Below are positions 1-7,701 of a stretch of DNA of 64,000 bases, in pieces. Positions within the stretch are counted from its first letter, which is position 1. Each line of letters begins with the position of its first letter. The notes below the pieces were generated by a model. It searched no databases, was not told the DNA's origin, and worked only from the letters and a program-made list of their open reading frames with translations. Both the position numbers and the translations under genes were made by a program. Origin of the DNA: Algoriphagus sanaruensis (GTDB taxonomy: Bacteria > Bacteroidota > Bacteroidia > Cytophagales > Cyclobacteriaceae); the NCBI RefSeq assembly GCF_001593605.1, contig NZ_CP012836.1, forward strand, positions 2,484,501 through 2,548,500. The letters are read 5' to 3'.

Positions 1-2359
1 CTTCCTGCAATAGACTTACCTGATCGGTCAAGCCTTCAAATTCGGCTTTTTCCCCTTCCAAGTTGGGAAGGATCTCGGTGAGACTTTCTTCCAAACTCGC
101 AATTCGGTCCAAAATATCTTCCCGCTTGTTGGCATTGGAGCTAAGCAGCTCTGCGAGTTGTTCCTTTTTGGTTCGGATCGAGACAAAGCCAGAGTTCAAT
201 TCATTGATCTTAGCCTGGCTTTGCTCCAAGGCGGCTTTGTAGGACACCTCTTTGAGTTTGAGGAGGTCGCTGAGTTTTTGATCCAAATTGGAACGGGTGG
301 TGCTGACTTTTTTGCTCAGGTCCTTGATCTCCCGATCGAGCTTTTCGAGGTTTTTGGCCCGCCCGATTCGCTTTCCTTCAAATAGACCCACCGAACCTCC
401 GGAAATGGAGAATTTGCGCTTGGTGTATTTGCCTGTTTCGGAAAGGAAAATGCAATCAGGATCCTGCGGAAAATCCTTGTAATCCCCCTGCACGAGGTAG
501 ACATTGTCCAGGATAAAATTGATCAGACGGCTGTATTTTACATCGAATTCGATGATCTCCGTAGCCGCAATTGCATTGGCGAAAAGCTTGCTTTGGCTCG
601 GCTTGAATCGCTCAAAATTCTCCAGCACAAAGAAATTGGCCTTTCCTCGGGCTGCATCACTGAGCAACTGGATCGCAGCAATGGCCTCTGCCTCGGTGTC
701 GACTACATAGTAGTTCATGTAGGTTTCGAGGTAGTTTTCGATCGTGACCCGGTACTTTTCATCCGTGGTCAACAAGTCGGAAAGGAGAGGGACATCTTTG
801 CCCCAGGTGCTGTTTTTCTTAAGAAACTTGATAGCTTCTGGAAAGCCTTCCAGATTCTCCACCAAGGATTTGGTCAGGTTAAATTCATTGGTTTTCGAAT
901 CCAACTTACGAGAAGAAGTCGTCAGCTCCTCTCGGATCATTTCGATGACCCGATTGGTTTCCTCGATCTTTTGATCTTGATCTTCCTGCTTGGATTTCAG
1001 TAGCTGAAATTCCGCACTTGCCTCATCCAGTTGGCTTTTGAGCTCCACCATCTTTTCTTCAAACTCCACCAAATTGGCTTCCTGAGAAGAATCATCCGAT
1101 GAAGTTCGCTCCAATTCCTGCTTGAGCGTGCTGAGCTGAATCTGCTTGATTTCAACCTCCTTTCCGAGTTGGTACACCCGATCTTTCAATCGATCAAAGC
1201 GAAGACTTACTTCTTTAAGTGCTTGCGTCTTTTCCGAAGCGACCAACTTTTGGGCATCGTATTCTTCCCGAAGCTGGGAGACGATCACCTCTTTTTCATT
1301 GAGTATTTTCTCAGCCGATTCCCGCTCTTGTTGCAAAGAGCGAATTGAGAATCCAGCCCGATCGTTGGACTTTCTGTCCGTGTCGATTTGCTCACGGAGT
1401 TTTTGGGATCGGTCTTCTAAAAATCGAAGTCGCTCATTTTTGATTTTTTTCTCCGATTCGAAGGCACGGATTTTATTAACATGCTCATTTAAGGTCTTCT
1501 GACGAGAAGAGAGCAGCTTTTCCTTATGAATCAAATCCGCCTTCAATTGCTCCAATTGGGCTTCCTGATCCGCCATTTGAGCCTGAACCTGGAGTTTGCG
1601 ATCTGATTCGGATTGAATTTTGGCATTCGCCTCGAGGAGGGATTGTGCATATTTTTCGATGGACTTCTTGGCGAGGTTGATGCTTGCCTTTCGGTAGTCT
1701 TCCTTGATTTCGAAGTATTTGGCGGCTTGTTTCGCCTGCTTTTCCAGGGACTTGAGGTTTTTATCGATCTCGTAAAGGAGATCTTCCACCCGAGCTAAAT
1801 CCGCATCGGTGTCTTCGAGTTTGCGGAGCGTTTCTTTTTTCCGGTTTTTAAACTTGGAGATTCCGGCAGCCTCCTCAAAAAGTTCGCGGCGTGAGTTGTT
1901 CTTGTCATTGAGCAACTCATCGATCATTTTAAGTTCGATGATTGCGTAGGAATTGGAGTTGATTCCCGTGTCCATAAAGAGATTGGTAATGTCCTTGAGG
2001 CGGCAGGTAACTCCATTGATTTGGTATTCACTTTCTCCTGTGCGGTAGTAGCGACGGGTGATGGTGACGTGGGTGTATTCGGTAGGAAGGAGGTTTTTGG
2101 TGTTTTCAAAGGTGAGAGAAACCTCTGCCATATTGGTGGGTTTCCGGTTTTTGGTTCCGTTGAAGATGACGTTTTCCATCTTATCCGAGCGCAGCATTCG
2201 GGATTTTTGCTCTCCCAATACCCAACGAATAGCATCGACGACATTGGACTTACCACAACCATTAGGGCCCACCACACCGGTGATTCCTTTGTCGAAGTGG
2301 ATAACCATTTTATCCCCGAAACTCTTGAAGCCTTTGATTTCCAGTTTGCTAAGTAACAT
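1..2359 (-). CDS. smc: SMC chromosome segregation ATPase, 3' end outside window
   Basis: The frame opens at the ATG complementary to 2357-2359 and runs uninterrupted off the left edge, giving the first 786 residues of a protein that is normally about 1180. The N-terminus has the SMC ATPase head with Walker A GPNGCGKSN at residues 31-39. A long charged coiled coil follows, then a hinge-like globular stretch at about residues 500-660, then the start of the returning coil. The C-terminal head with the signature motif and Walker B lies outside the window. SMC dimers act with ScpA and ScpB to organise and segregate chromosomes. The gene is the last before a repeat-filled intergenic region, so its promoter must lie close to or within 2360-2520. 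There is no frameshift. Confidence 0.96.
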   Translation of the reverse strand, partial: MLLSKLEIKGFKSFGDKMVIHFDKGITGVVGPNGCGKSNVVDAIRWVLGEQKSRMLRSDKMENVIFNGTKNRKPTNMAEVSLTFENTKNLLPTEYTHVTITRRYYRTGESEYQINGVTCRLKDITNLFMDTGINSNSYAIIELKMIDELLNDKNNSRRELFEEAAGISKFKNRKKETLRKLEDTDADLARVEDLLYEIDKNLKSLEKQAKQAAKYFEIKEDYRKASINLAKKSIEKYAQSLLEANAKIQSESDRKLQVQAQMADQEAQLEQLKADLIHKEKLLSSRQKTLNEHVNKIRAFESEKKIKNERLRFLEDRSQKLREQIDTDRKSNDRAGFSIRSLQQERESAEKILNEKEVIVSQLREEYDAQKLVASEKTQALKEVSLRFDRLKDRVYQLGKEVEIKQIQLSTLKQELERTSSDDSSQEANLVEFEEKMVELKSQLDEASAEFQLLKSKQEDQDQKIEETNRVIEMIREELTTSSRKLDSKTNEFNLTKSLVENLEGFPEAIKFLKKNSTWGKDVPLLSDLLTTDEKYRVTIENYLETYMNYYVVDTEAEAIAAIQLLSDAARGKANFFVLENFERFKPSQSKLFANAIAATEIIEFDVKYSRLINFILDNVYLVQGDYKDFPQDPDCIFLSETGKYTKRKFSISGGSVGLFEGKRIGRAKNLEKLDREIKDLSKKVSTTRSNLDQKLSDLLKLKEVSYKAALEQSQAKINELNSGFVSIRTKKEQLAELLSSNANKREDILDRIASLEESLTEILPNLEGEKAEFEGLTDQVSLLQE

Positions 2360-2519
2360 CGAAAAAACTCCTTACAATTAAGCTTTCAAAATAGGGGGAA
2401 AGGATGGATTTGGCAATATTTTAATGAGATACAGGGCGTGAAATATACTTCGCTTTGCTTTGTGAGCTACACCTCCCTGCGGTCGGGGAGATATACTTCG
2501 TGAGATAAACCCTGAATTA

Positions 2520-2624
2520 GTGCAAGTCTTCAGACTTGTGCTAACCTGTATGAAGTCTTCAGACTTCCAAGTTTTAAAAGCAGTCTGAAGACTGGATCCA
2601 AAAAGGTCCAAGTCCGAAGACTTG
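2520..2624 (+). repeat. Four-hairpin REPIN-like unit, copy A
   Basis: Four short hairpins in a row. Hairpin 1 (2520-2541) has arms around loop TTCA. Hairpin 2 (2552-2567) is GAAGTC-TTCA-GACTTC. Hairpin 3 (2581-2594) is CAGTC-TGAA-GACTG. Hairpin 4 (2609-2624) is CAAGTC-CGAA-GACTTG. Hairpins 3 and 4 are the reverse complements of hairpins 2 and 1, so the whole unit is a nested inverted repeat, as expected of a paired REP sequence (REPIN). It has the same orientation as every other copy in the window. The 3' flank (TTCACGTTGGTAGTTC...) is also shared with copy B. Confidence 0.85.
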
Positions 2625-2654
2625 AACCAATTCACGTTGGTAGTTCAAATAAGC

Positions 2655-3058
2655 GTCGTAAATCGTAATTCAAAATTCTAACTCTTAACTCTCAAGAAAT
2701 ATCCCTTTGATCTAGCCTCTGCGTTTGGATTTCAAGCAAACCTCGTAAATCGTAGCTCATAACTCGTAACTCTCAAGAAATATCCTTTTGATCTTGCCTT
2801 TGCGTTTGGAGTTCAAATAAGCCTCGTAAATCGTAATTCGTAACTCGTAAATCAAATTGACCTCGTAAATCATAACTCGTAATTCCAAAACAGTAACTCG
2901 TAACTCTCAAGAACTATCCCTCTGATCTAGCCTTTGCGTAAGTAGTTCAAGTAAGCCTCGTAAATCGTAATTCGTAACTCGTAATTCATATAGGCCTCGT
3001 AAATCGTAATTCGTAACTCATTTTAGCTTCATAAATCATAAATCATAACTCGTAAATG
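2655..3058. repeat. Degenerate heptamer array TCGTAAN with a higher-order repeat
   Basis: Runs of the 7-bp unit TCGTAAN (N mostly A, T or C; some TCATAAN) occur in blocks, for example at 2656, 2743, 2823, 2958 and 2997. Between blocks, a longer segment beginning CTCTCAAGAA.TATCC and ending TTTGCGT...TTCAA recurs at about 2690-2736, 2770-2818 and 2903-2954. The array is therefore tandem at two scales. No protein, RNA or CRISPR structure was recognised. Confidence 0.75.
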
Positions 3059-3061
3059 CTT

Positions 3062-3155
3062 CGACTTGTGCTAACCTGTATGAAGTCTTCAGACTTCCCA
3101 GTTTTTAAAAGCAGTCTAAAGACTGCATCCAAAAAGGTCCAAGTCCGAAGACTTG
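3062..3155 (+). repeat. Four-hairpin REPIN-like unit, copy B, left-truncated
   Basis: Starts inside hairpin 1, with only the right arm GACTTGTGC left at 3063-3071. It then continues with hairpin 2 at 3082-3097, hairpin 3 at 3111-3126 (loop TAAA) and hairpin 4 at 3140-3155 (loop CGAA). It matches copy A almost base for base over about 115 bp, including the flank ACGTTGGTAGTTCAAATAAG. A and B are therefore a recent duplication about 530 bp apart or two products of the same source copy. Confidence 0.83.
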
Positions 3156-3170
3156 AACCAATTCACGTTG

Positions 3171-3275
3171 GTAGTTCAAATAAGCCTCGTAAATCGTAAC
3201 TCGTAAATCGTAAATCAAATTGACCTCATAAATCGTAATTCCAAAATCTTAACTCGTACTTCAAGAGTTCTCTTC
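3171..3275. repeat. Heptamer array TCGTAAN following unit B
   Basis: A continuation of the same heptamer family directly after hairpin unit B, including the shared lead-in GTAGTTCAAATAAGC. It ends about 45 bp before the start codon of the rightward gene at 3320. Confidence 0.65.
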
Positions 3276-3319
3276 GGAATTTCTTGCTATCCAACTCTTT
3301 TTTGCATTAACTTACCCTC

Positions 3320-3835
3320 ATGGACGTAGGACAGATTTTATATATCATCGCCATCGTGGCATATTTTATTTACCAGGCTACCAAAAAGAAAGCACGGCCG
3401 GGGGAAGCTGAACCAGAGTCAGGAGATGCGCCTCAGCCTCAAAAAGGGATTTCTTTTGAGGAGCTGTTGAAGGAAATCAGAAATGCCCAAAATCCACCTG
3501 CTTCTGAAATGCCTCGTCCACCCAAGCCTGAGCCAACACGTCCTACGCCGATTCCACCAAATTTTCCTGAGGCAAAAAAGCAGCGAAAGCGTGCTTACGA
3601 ACCTGTTGAGGAATTGGATGATGAAGCCAAGTATTATGAAGGAGCATTTGGGGCGAAAAAGGCATCTGCCTTATCCGCTGCGGGAAATTCTATTCCGAAT
3701 TTGTCAGAGAAGAAGATCGATTACGATGCACTCAGCAAGAAAAAGGTAAATCCCTATGCGGAAAAACTTAAAAATCCGCAGAGTGTGAAAGAAGCCATGG
3801 TCTTAGCGGAAATCCTCAAGCCTAAGCATTTTTAA
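3320..3835 (+). CDS. Small membrane-anchored hypothetical protein
   Basis: 171 residues; family not recognised. An N-terminal hydrophobic helix at about residues 4-20 is followed by a KKK stop-transfer cluster, so the protein is probably anchored in the inner membrane with the rest in the cytoplasm. Residues 25-95 are proline- and charge-rich and look disordered. The C-terminal half is charged, with a short conserved-looking stretch around YEPVEELDDEAKYYEG, and ends in KPKHF. The ATG at 3320 is the first in frame after the repeats. It stands alone, 74 bp before the Rieske gene, and shows no motif that would suggest a function. Confidence 0.7.
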   Translation: MDVGQILYIIAIVAYFIYQATKKKARPGEAEPESGDAPQPQKGISFEELLKEIRNAQNPPASEMPRPPKPEPTRPTPIPPNFPEAKKQRKRAYEPVEELDDEAKYYEGAFGAKKASALSAAGNSIPNLSEKKIDYDALSKKKVNPYAEKLKNPQSVKEAMVLAEILKPKHF

Positions 3836-3909
3836 AAAAATCAAAACTTTCTTCATCCACAGTTGATTTGTATTTCGTAACTGTCAAAGTCACTGAAACA
3901 CTGTCAACT

Positions 3910-4404
3910 ATGGAAACACCTATCCTCACCAAATCTGGGAATCTTACAGAATCCCGAAGGAAATTTATCGAGAAAGCCGGAGCTAGTCTGATTATTTCCA
4001 CGCTTGGAGCAGCATTTTTTACCTCCTGCGTAAGTTCCGACGACACCAACCCAAACAATTCAAATCCTCCGGGAAATTCCAGTTCGGGAATCGTGATTTC
4101 GGGCACCACCATCACCATTGATTTAACCATCCAAACGGGTTTGAATACTTCTGGAGCATGGTTACTGATTCAAAACGCGACAACTCTAGTTGCTAATGTC
4201 AATGGATCCTTTGTCGCCTTGACTGCAGTTTGTACCCATTCAGGTTGTTCGGATAATTGGACTTTTTCTAACAGTAGATTTACCTGTACCTGTCACGGTT
4301 CTGTCTTTGATCCTTCTGGTAGGGTGTTAAATGGTCCTGCCACTTCGCCTTTGACCCAATATACCGCTCGAGTTTCCAACAATACACTGACCATCACCCG
4401 ATGA
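3910..4404 (+). CDS. Exported Rieske [2Fe-2S] lipoprotein
   Basis: The start chosen is ATG 3910 (164 residues). A longer frame from 3868 only adds 14 residues in front of the signal. Residues 14-40 carry a twin-arginine-like SRRKFI followed by a hydrophobic stretch and a lipobox-like ending at Cys40, suggesting Tat export and lipidation. The C-terminal domain has both Rieske cluster motifs, C108-x-H110 (CTHSGC) and C126-x-x-H129 (CTCHGS), which ligate a [2Fe-2S] centre. It is short, like soluble Rieske ferredoxin-type domains, and has no oxygenase or cytochrome bc1 partner nearby. Its stop overlaps the start of the YceI gene by 4 bp, so the two are cotranscribed. The redox partner is unknown. 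Confidence 0.88.
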   Translation: METPILTKSGNLTESRRKFIEKAGASLIISTLGAAFFTSCVSSDDTNPNNSNPPGNSSSGIVISGTTITIDLTIQTGLNTSGAWLLIQNATTLVANVNGSFVALTAVCTHSGCSDNWTFSNSRFTCTCHGSVFDPSGRVLNGPATSPLTQYTARVSNNTLTITR

Positions 4405-4946
4405 AATATTGGATTGGCTTGGTCTTGTTCCTGCTGTCCAGTTCAAATTACATACTTGCACAGCAGTTTACGGCTCAAGATGGCAAGGTCGAATTTCTGT
4501 CCAAAGCTCCCTTGAATGAGTTTACGGGTGTTTCAGAGCAACTCAATGGCTTGGTTGATTTGAAGGAAAATGTGCTGGACTTTTATGTGGACTTGAATAC
4601 GCTGAAAACAGGAATTGCACTCAGAGACAAGCACATGAGGGAGAATTATCTGGAAACGGAGAAATTCCCATTCGCAGAGTTTACCGGAAAATTAGATCGA
4701 ATTCCAGCGCTAAGTCAGGAGTGGACGACGGTCACTGCTACAGGTAATTTTAAAATCCATGGAATCTCCAAACCGATTTCAGTCCAAGGAAAACTTCGCA
4801 AAACTCCATCCGGAAATTTAGAATTGAGTGGCTCATTTACGGTTCGACTGAGTGATTACCAGATCGATATTCCCAAGCTTGTTTTTTATGAATTGGCGGA
4901 AGAACAGACCGTCAGTTTAAACCTTCAATTGAAGCCTAAGCGGTAA
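4401..4946 (+). CDS. YceI-family periplasmic lipid-binding protein
   Basis: 181 residues with an N-terminal signal peptide (about residues 1-20, ending ILAQ). The rest matches the YceI beta-barrel family: a repeated pattern of strands, the internal LRDKHMRENYLETEKFP segment typical of the fold, and a KIHGISKPI stretch. Relatives bind isoprenoid-type lipids in the periplasm; the ligand here cannot be read from sequence. It overlaps the upstream Rieske gene (ATGA) and is followed 44 bp later by a DUF5777 protein, a trio that seems to form one unit. Confidence 0.88.
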   Translation: MKYWIGLVLFLLSSSNYILAQQFTAQDGKVEFLSKAPLNEFTGVSEQLNGLVDLKENVLDFYVDLNTLKTGIALRDKHMRENYLETEKFPFAEFTGKLDRIPALSQEWTTVTATGNFKIHGISKPISVQGKLRKTPSGNLELSGSFTVRLSDYQIDIPKLVFYELAEEQTVSLNLQLKPKR

Positions 4947-4990
4947 AAAGACTTTAGGCATTTATTTCTTCTCTAAATCTAATTCATCTC

Positions 4991-5866
4991 ATGAAGCGAA
5001 TTTTATTATTCCTCTTTTTGCTTTCTAGTTCAGGATTTGCCCAAGCACAACTCGAACGAAAACTCGCCAATCCCAACCAACCCGTTGATCTTACTTTTCA
5101 TGCACCAAGGCATATAAATCTGCTTACTGTAGAGCCTCTTGGACCCAAGACCATGCATTTTTCAATTATGCATACCTTTGGAACGGTGGGTTCAGGCGTG
5201 GAGAATTTTTTCGGATTGGACAATGGTGCCAATATTCAATTCAGTTTTGAATTTGGACTGAGCGAAAAACTTTCCTTGGGTGTGGCGAGAAGCAGTCAAG
5301 ATAAGGTCTACTCGACCTTTGCTCGCTATCACCTCCTTCAGCAAACTCAAAGCAATTCTATTCCAGTTTCCATCAGTGTGGCAGGCGGCGTAGGAATCAT
5401 TACCAATTCGTACAAATTCCTTCCTGTTTCCGAGCAACCTGATTTTCAAGATCGTTGGGTTTATTCAGGGCAAGTGATGTTTGCGAGGAGGTTTTCTCCA
5501 AAATTCAGTGCCCAAGCTTCTCCGATGATTGCTCTATTTGCAAATCCTTTGTCGGTGTATCAAATCCAAGGGAATCAGAATTTTTACTTGGCCTTGGGAT
5601 TGAGCGGGAAATGGAAAGTATCTGAGCGCTCTTCCTTGACCCTGCAGTATATCCCAAATTTAAATTCAAAGCTTCGAAATAATCTAGGAATCGGCTGGGA
5701 TGTAGAAGCCGGAGGACATGTGTTCCAAATGTATTTTGTGACTTCCCAAAGTTTAAATGAGGCCTATTTATTAGCCGGAGGAAATGGAGTACCTGGGGAA
5801 GGGTTTCGATTGGGATTCAATGTGAATCGGGTGTTCGCACAAGGGCAGAAAAAGGGTAAAAATTAA
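4991..5866 (+). CDS. DUF5777-type outer-membrane beta-barrel protein
   Basis: 291 residues with a signal peptide ending near residue 20 (GFAQAQ). The mature part is rich in alternating hydrophobic and aromatic strands and resembles the DUF5777 beta-barrel family, including the LGPKTMHFSIMHTFG and FSFEFGLSEKLSLGVAR segments. It is probably in the outer membrane. It is the last gene of the Rieske-YceI cluster, suggesting a joint role at the cell envelope; the substrate is unknown. The 3' end overlaps the convergent glycosyltransferase gene by 4 bp. Confidence 0.75.
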   Translation: MKRILLFLFLLSSSGFAQAQLERKLANPNQPVDLTFHAPRHINLLTVEPLGPKTMHFSIMHTFGTVGSGVENFFGLDNGANIQFSFEFGLSEKLSLGVARSSQDKVYSTFARYHLLQQTQSNSIPVSISVAGGVGIITNSYKFLPVSEQPDFQDRWVYSGQVMFARRFSPKFSAQASPMIALFANPLSVYQIQGNQNFYLALGLSGKWKVSERSSLTLQYIPNLNSKLRNNLGIGWDVEAGGHVFQMYFVTSQSLNEAYLLAGGNGVPGEGFRLGFNVNRVFAQGQKKGKN

Positions 5867-7437
5867 TTCCTTTTTTGAAACCTTCGGGTGTTAGTCAGTC
5901 CCTCTTGTCGGACTTCTACTTGGGTGTAGTTTTCCAATAAAAATTGCTCTAAGCGATCCACATCCTCCTGTTCTTTGGGATAGGCATGCTTGTAATAATC
6001 GTATAAAAACACTCGGATTTCGGAAGGCAAATGAGATTTTAAGGAATCTAATTTTTCGATGGGAAGGAGTAATTTCTGCTTTATCGTATCCTCTAAAACC
6101 AATACTTCACGACTGAAATGAATGAAATTATGAGTAAGTATAGGAGTCTGGTTTTTAGAGTCTTCTAGATTTTTTTCTAAACTATCCATAAAACCATTGT
6201 AATCTTTGATGGTCTTTTGGTAACGGACAGCTGCAAGACTTGGAACCAGCAATAAAATTGCAATAATGGGAAGCTTCATTTGGACTTTATTCCAAAACAA
6301 AACTGTTCCGATTGCCAGTTGGAATCCCGCCATTTTCCAATCTTGCTGGAACAAGCTGATTCCAATTCCTAGTGCGAAAAGAATTAACAGGAGCTTTTTT
6401 AAGCTTTGGTTTTCTTCCCAAAAATTCCATCCAAGGGCAATCAAAAATGCGAGCCCAGGAATCAGAATAATCAAATGTCGAGGGTTTAAGTAAATGGGAT
6501 TGTAGAATGCTAAGGTGGAACTCATCAGCCAAAAACCAAGAAGTAAACAGCCACTTAATAAACTGAAAACAACTCCCTCATTTTGCCCTTTTTTCCAAGC
6601 CAAAAGTACTCCCGGAATCGACATCACCAACCAAAGCCAATAGCCTCTTTCGACAAAAGTGAGGATGGGTAGGTAGGTGATTCGACGAAGGATAGCAGTC
6701 ATTCCTTTATCAGCATACGTGTATTCAGAGATGTAATGCCCTGCATTGATGGAGGATATTCGATACAAAGGGTCTCCGTAGAACCAAGCAAAATATCCCA
6801 GATACAGCGCAAGAACCAAAACGCCAAAGCCCATAACCGATCCGTAAAATGGCATTGAAAACTGACTTTTTTTCCAATCCCACAGTGCGAGAAAGAAGGG
6901 AAAAGGCGCCAAAAATACGATGGTCTCCTTGGTCATAAAACCTATAAACAGACCAGCAATTATTCCAAAAGCTGCCCAAATCGGTTGTTTTTGACGATAA
7001 ATAGCTGAGAAACCTATCAGACTGACCCAAAGAATCAATAAGGAGTCCGGATAGACTTTGGTGAGAAAATGAAGGAAAAAAACTTGGGTACAAAACCAAA
7101 GACTAAGTAAAATTGGATTGCTTTCCTTAGGTAATATTCGAATCAAAAGTCCGAGGCTAATCACATAACTCAATCCTGAAATAAGGGAAACTCGATGAGG
7201 ATCAAAACCGACCACCATTCCTAAAAATCCAGCTGGACCATAGGCTCCCCAACGACTTGAGAAGTGATGGGAATTGATTTGCATGCTTCCTTCCCAGAAT
7301 TTCTTTCCGGCGATCAGGTAATATACATCATCTGAAAAAGTGATGCCGTCATATCCAATGACCCAGTAAACCAAAAGAAATATGGCTCCTGCAAAAAAGG
7401 CTAAGGCTTTGGATGAATAGTTCAATGAGATCGGCAT
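5863..7437 (-). CDS. GT39/ArnT-like integral membrane glycosyltransferase
   Basis: 524 residues with about ten to twelve predicted transmembrane helices and a soluble C-terminal part of roughly 110 residues. The first outer loop carries an acidic pair (TFSDDVYYL, about residues 33-41) in the place where GT-C/PMT-type enzymes have their catalytic acid. Such enzymes use polyprenyl-phosphate sugars to modify lipids or proteins outside the membrane. Donor and acceptor cannot be told from sequence. It is a single gene convergent with the DUF5777 gene; its upstream side opens straight into the RAYT repeat array. Confidence 0.72.
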   Translation of the reverse strand: MPISLNYSSKALAFFAGAIFLLVYWVIGYDGITFSDDVYYLIAGKKFWEGSMQINSHHFSSRWGAYGPAGFLGMVVGFDPHRVSLISGLSYVISLGLLIRILPKESNPILLSLWFCTQVFFLHFLTKVYPDSLLILWVSLIGFSAIYRQKQPIWAAFGIIAGLFIGFMTKETIVFLAPFPFFLALWDWKKSQFSMPFYGSVMGFGVLVLALYLGYFAWFYGDPLYRISSINAGHYISEYTYADKGMTAILRRITYLPILTFVERGYWLWLVMSIPGVLLAWKKGQNEGVVFSLLSGCLLLGFWLMSSTLAFYNPIYLNPRHLIILIPGLAFLIALGWNFWEENQSLKKLLLILFALGIGISLFQQDWKMAGFQLAIGTVLFWNKVQMKLPIIAILLLVPSLAAVRYQKTIKDYNGFMDSLEKNLEDSKNQTPILTHNFIHFSREVLVLEDTIKQKLLLPIEKLDSLKSHLPSEIRVFLYDYYKHAYPKEQEDVDRLEQFLLENYTQVEVRQEGLTNTRRFQKRN

Positions 7438-7480
7438 GTTAGGAAGTAAAAATAAGGAAGAATGAATGCGCGAACTAGTC

Positions 7481-7496
7481 CAAGTCCGAAGACTTG
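7481..7496 (+). repeat. Isolated REPIN hairpin 4
   Basis: CAAGTC-CGAA-GACTTG with the usual 3' flank AACCAGTTCA. It is the leftmost remnant of the tandem array; hairpins 1 to 3 of this copy are absent. It keeps the CGAA loop seen in copies A and B, unlike the complete unit downstream (TGAA). Confidence 0.75.
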
Positions 7497-7543
7497 AACC
7501 AGTTCAGCGTTGGGAGTTCCATTAGACTTCGTAAACTAACCTA

Positions 7544-7648
7544 GCGCAAGTCTTCAGACTTGTGCTTATCTGTTTGAAGTCTTTGGACTTTCTAGTTTTA
7601 AAAGCAGTCTGAAGACTACATCCAATTCGGTCCAAGTCTGAAGACTTG
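7544..7648 (+). repeat. Four-hairpin REPIN-like unit, copy C
   Basis: Complete 105-bp unit. Hairpin 1 is at 7544-7565 (GCGCAAGTC-TTCA-GACTTGTGC, 9-bp stem with one G-T pair). Hairpin 2 is at 7577-7590 (loop TTTG). The linker CTAGTTTTAAAA follows. Hairpin 3 begins at 7604 with a decayed right arm, and hairpin 4 is at 7633-7648 (loop TGAA). Spacers between the hairpin pairs are about 12 bp on both sides, keeping the mirror symmetry. Confidence 0.85.
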
Positions 7649-7701
7649 AACCAGTTTAGTGTTGGGAGTTCAATTAGGCCTCCTAAATCCTAATTAACCT
7701 A

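Larger units (their letters stand above)
2360..3319. other. 960-bp gene-free region filled with repeats
   Basis: No credible gene is present. From left to right it holds about 150 bp of smc upstream sequence, which includes two copies of ATATACTTCG around a CTCCC...GGGAG hairpin near 2470-2495. Next come a four-hairpin unit at 2520-2624, a heptamer-based tandem array at 2655-3058, a second near-identical hairpin unit truncated at its left end at 3062-3155, and more heptamers up to about 3275. Short open frames here are only translations of the repeats. The promoter for the rightward gene at 3320 must lie in the last few tens of bases. Confidence 0.85.

Noticed and set aside
593..1003. 136-residue frame on the plus strand inside smc
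   Set aside because: It is antisense to the intact SMC coiled-coil and hinge region, with no independent signals.
2378..2635. 85-residue open frame on the minus strand in the repeat region
   Set aside because: It is a translation of the hairpin repeat and neighbouring sequence; no family features and the same bases recur elsewhere.
2655..3058. A possible CRISPR array or small-RNA cluster in the smc upstream region
   Set aside because: Repeat units are 7 bp and degenerate with no regular unique spacers, no cas genes are present, and no stable RNA fold besides the REP hairpins is visible.
3868..3909. Longer N-terminus for the Rieske protein
   Set aside because: The extra 14 residues would precede the signal sequence and have no counterpart in the expected export signal layout; the ATG at 3910 is preferred.
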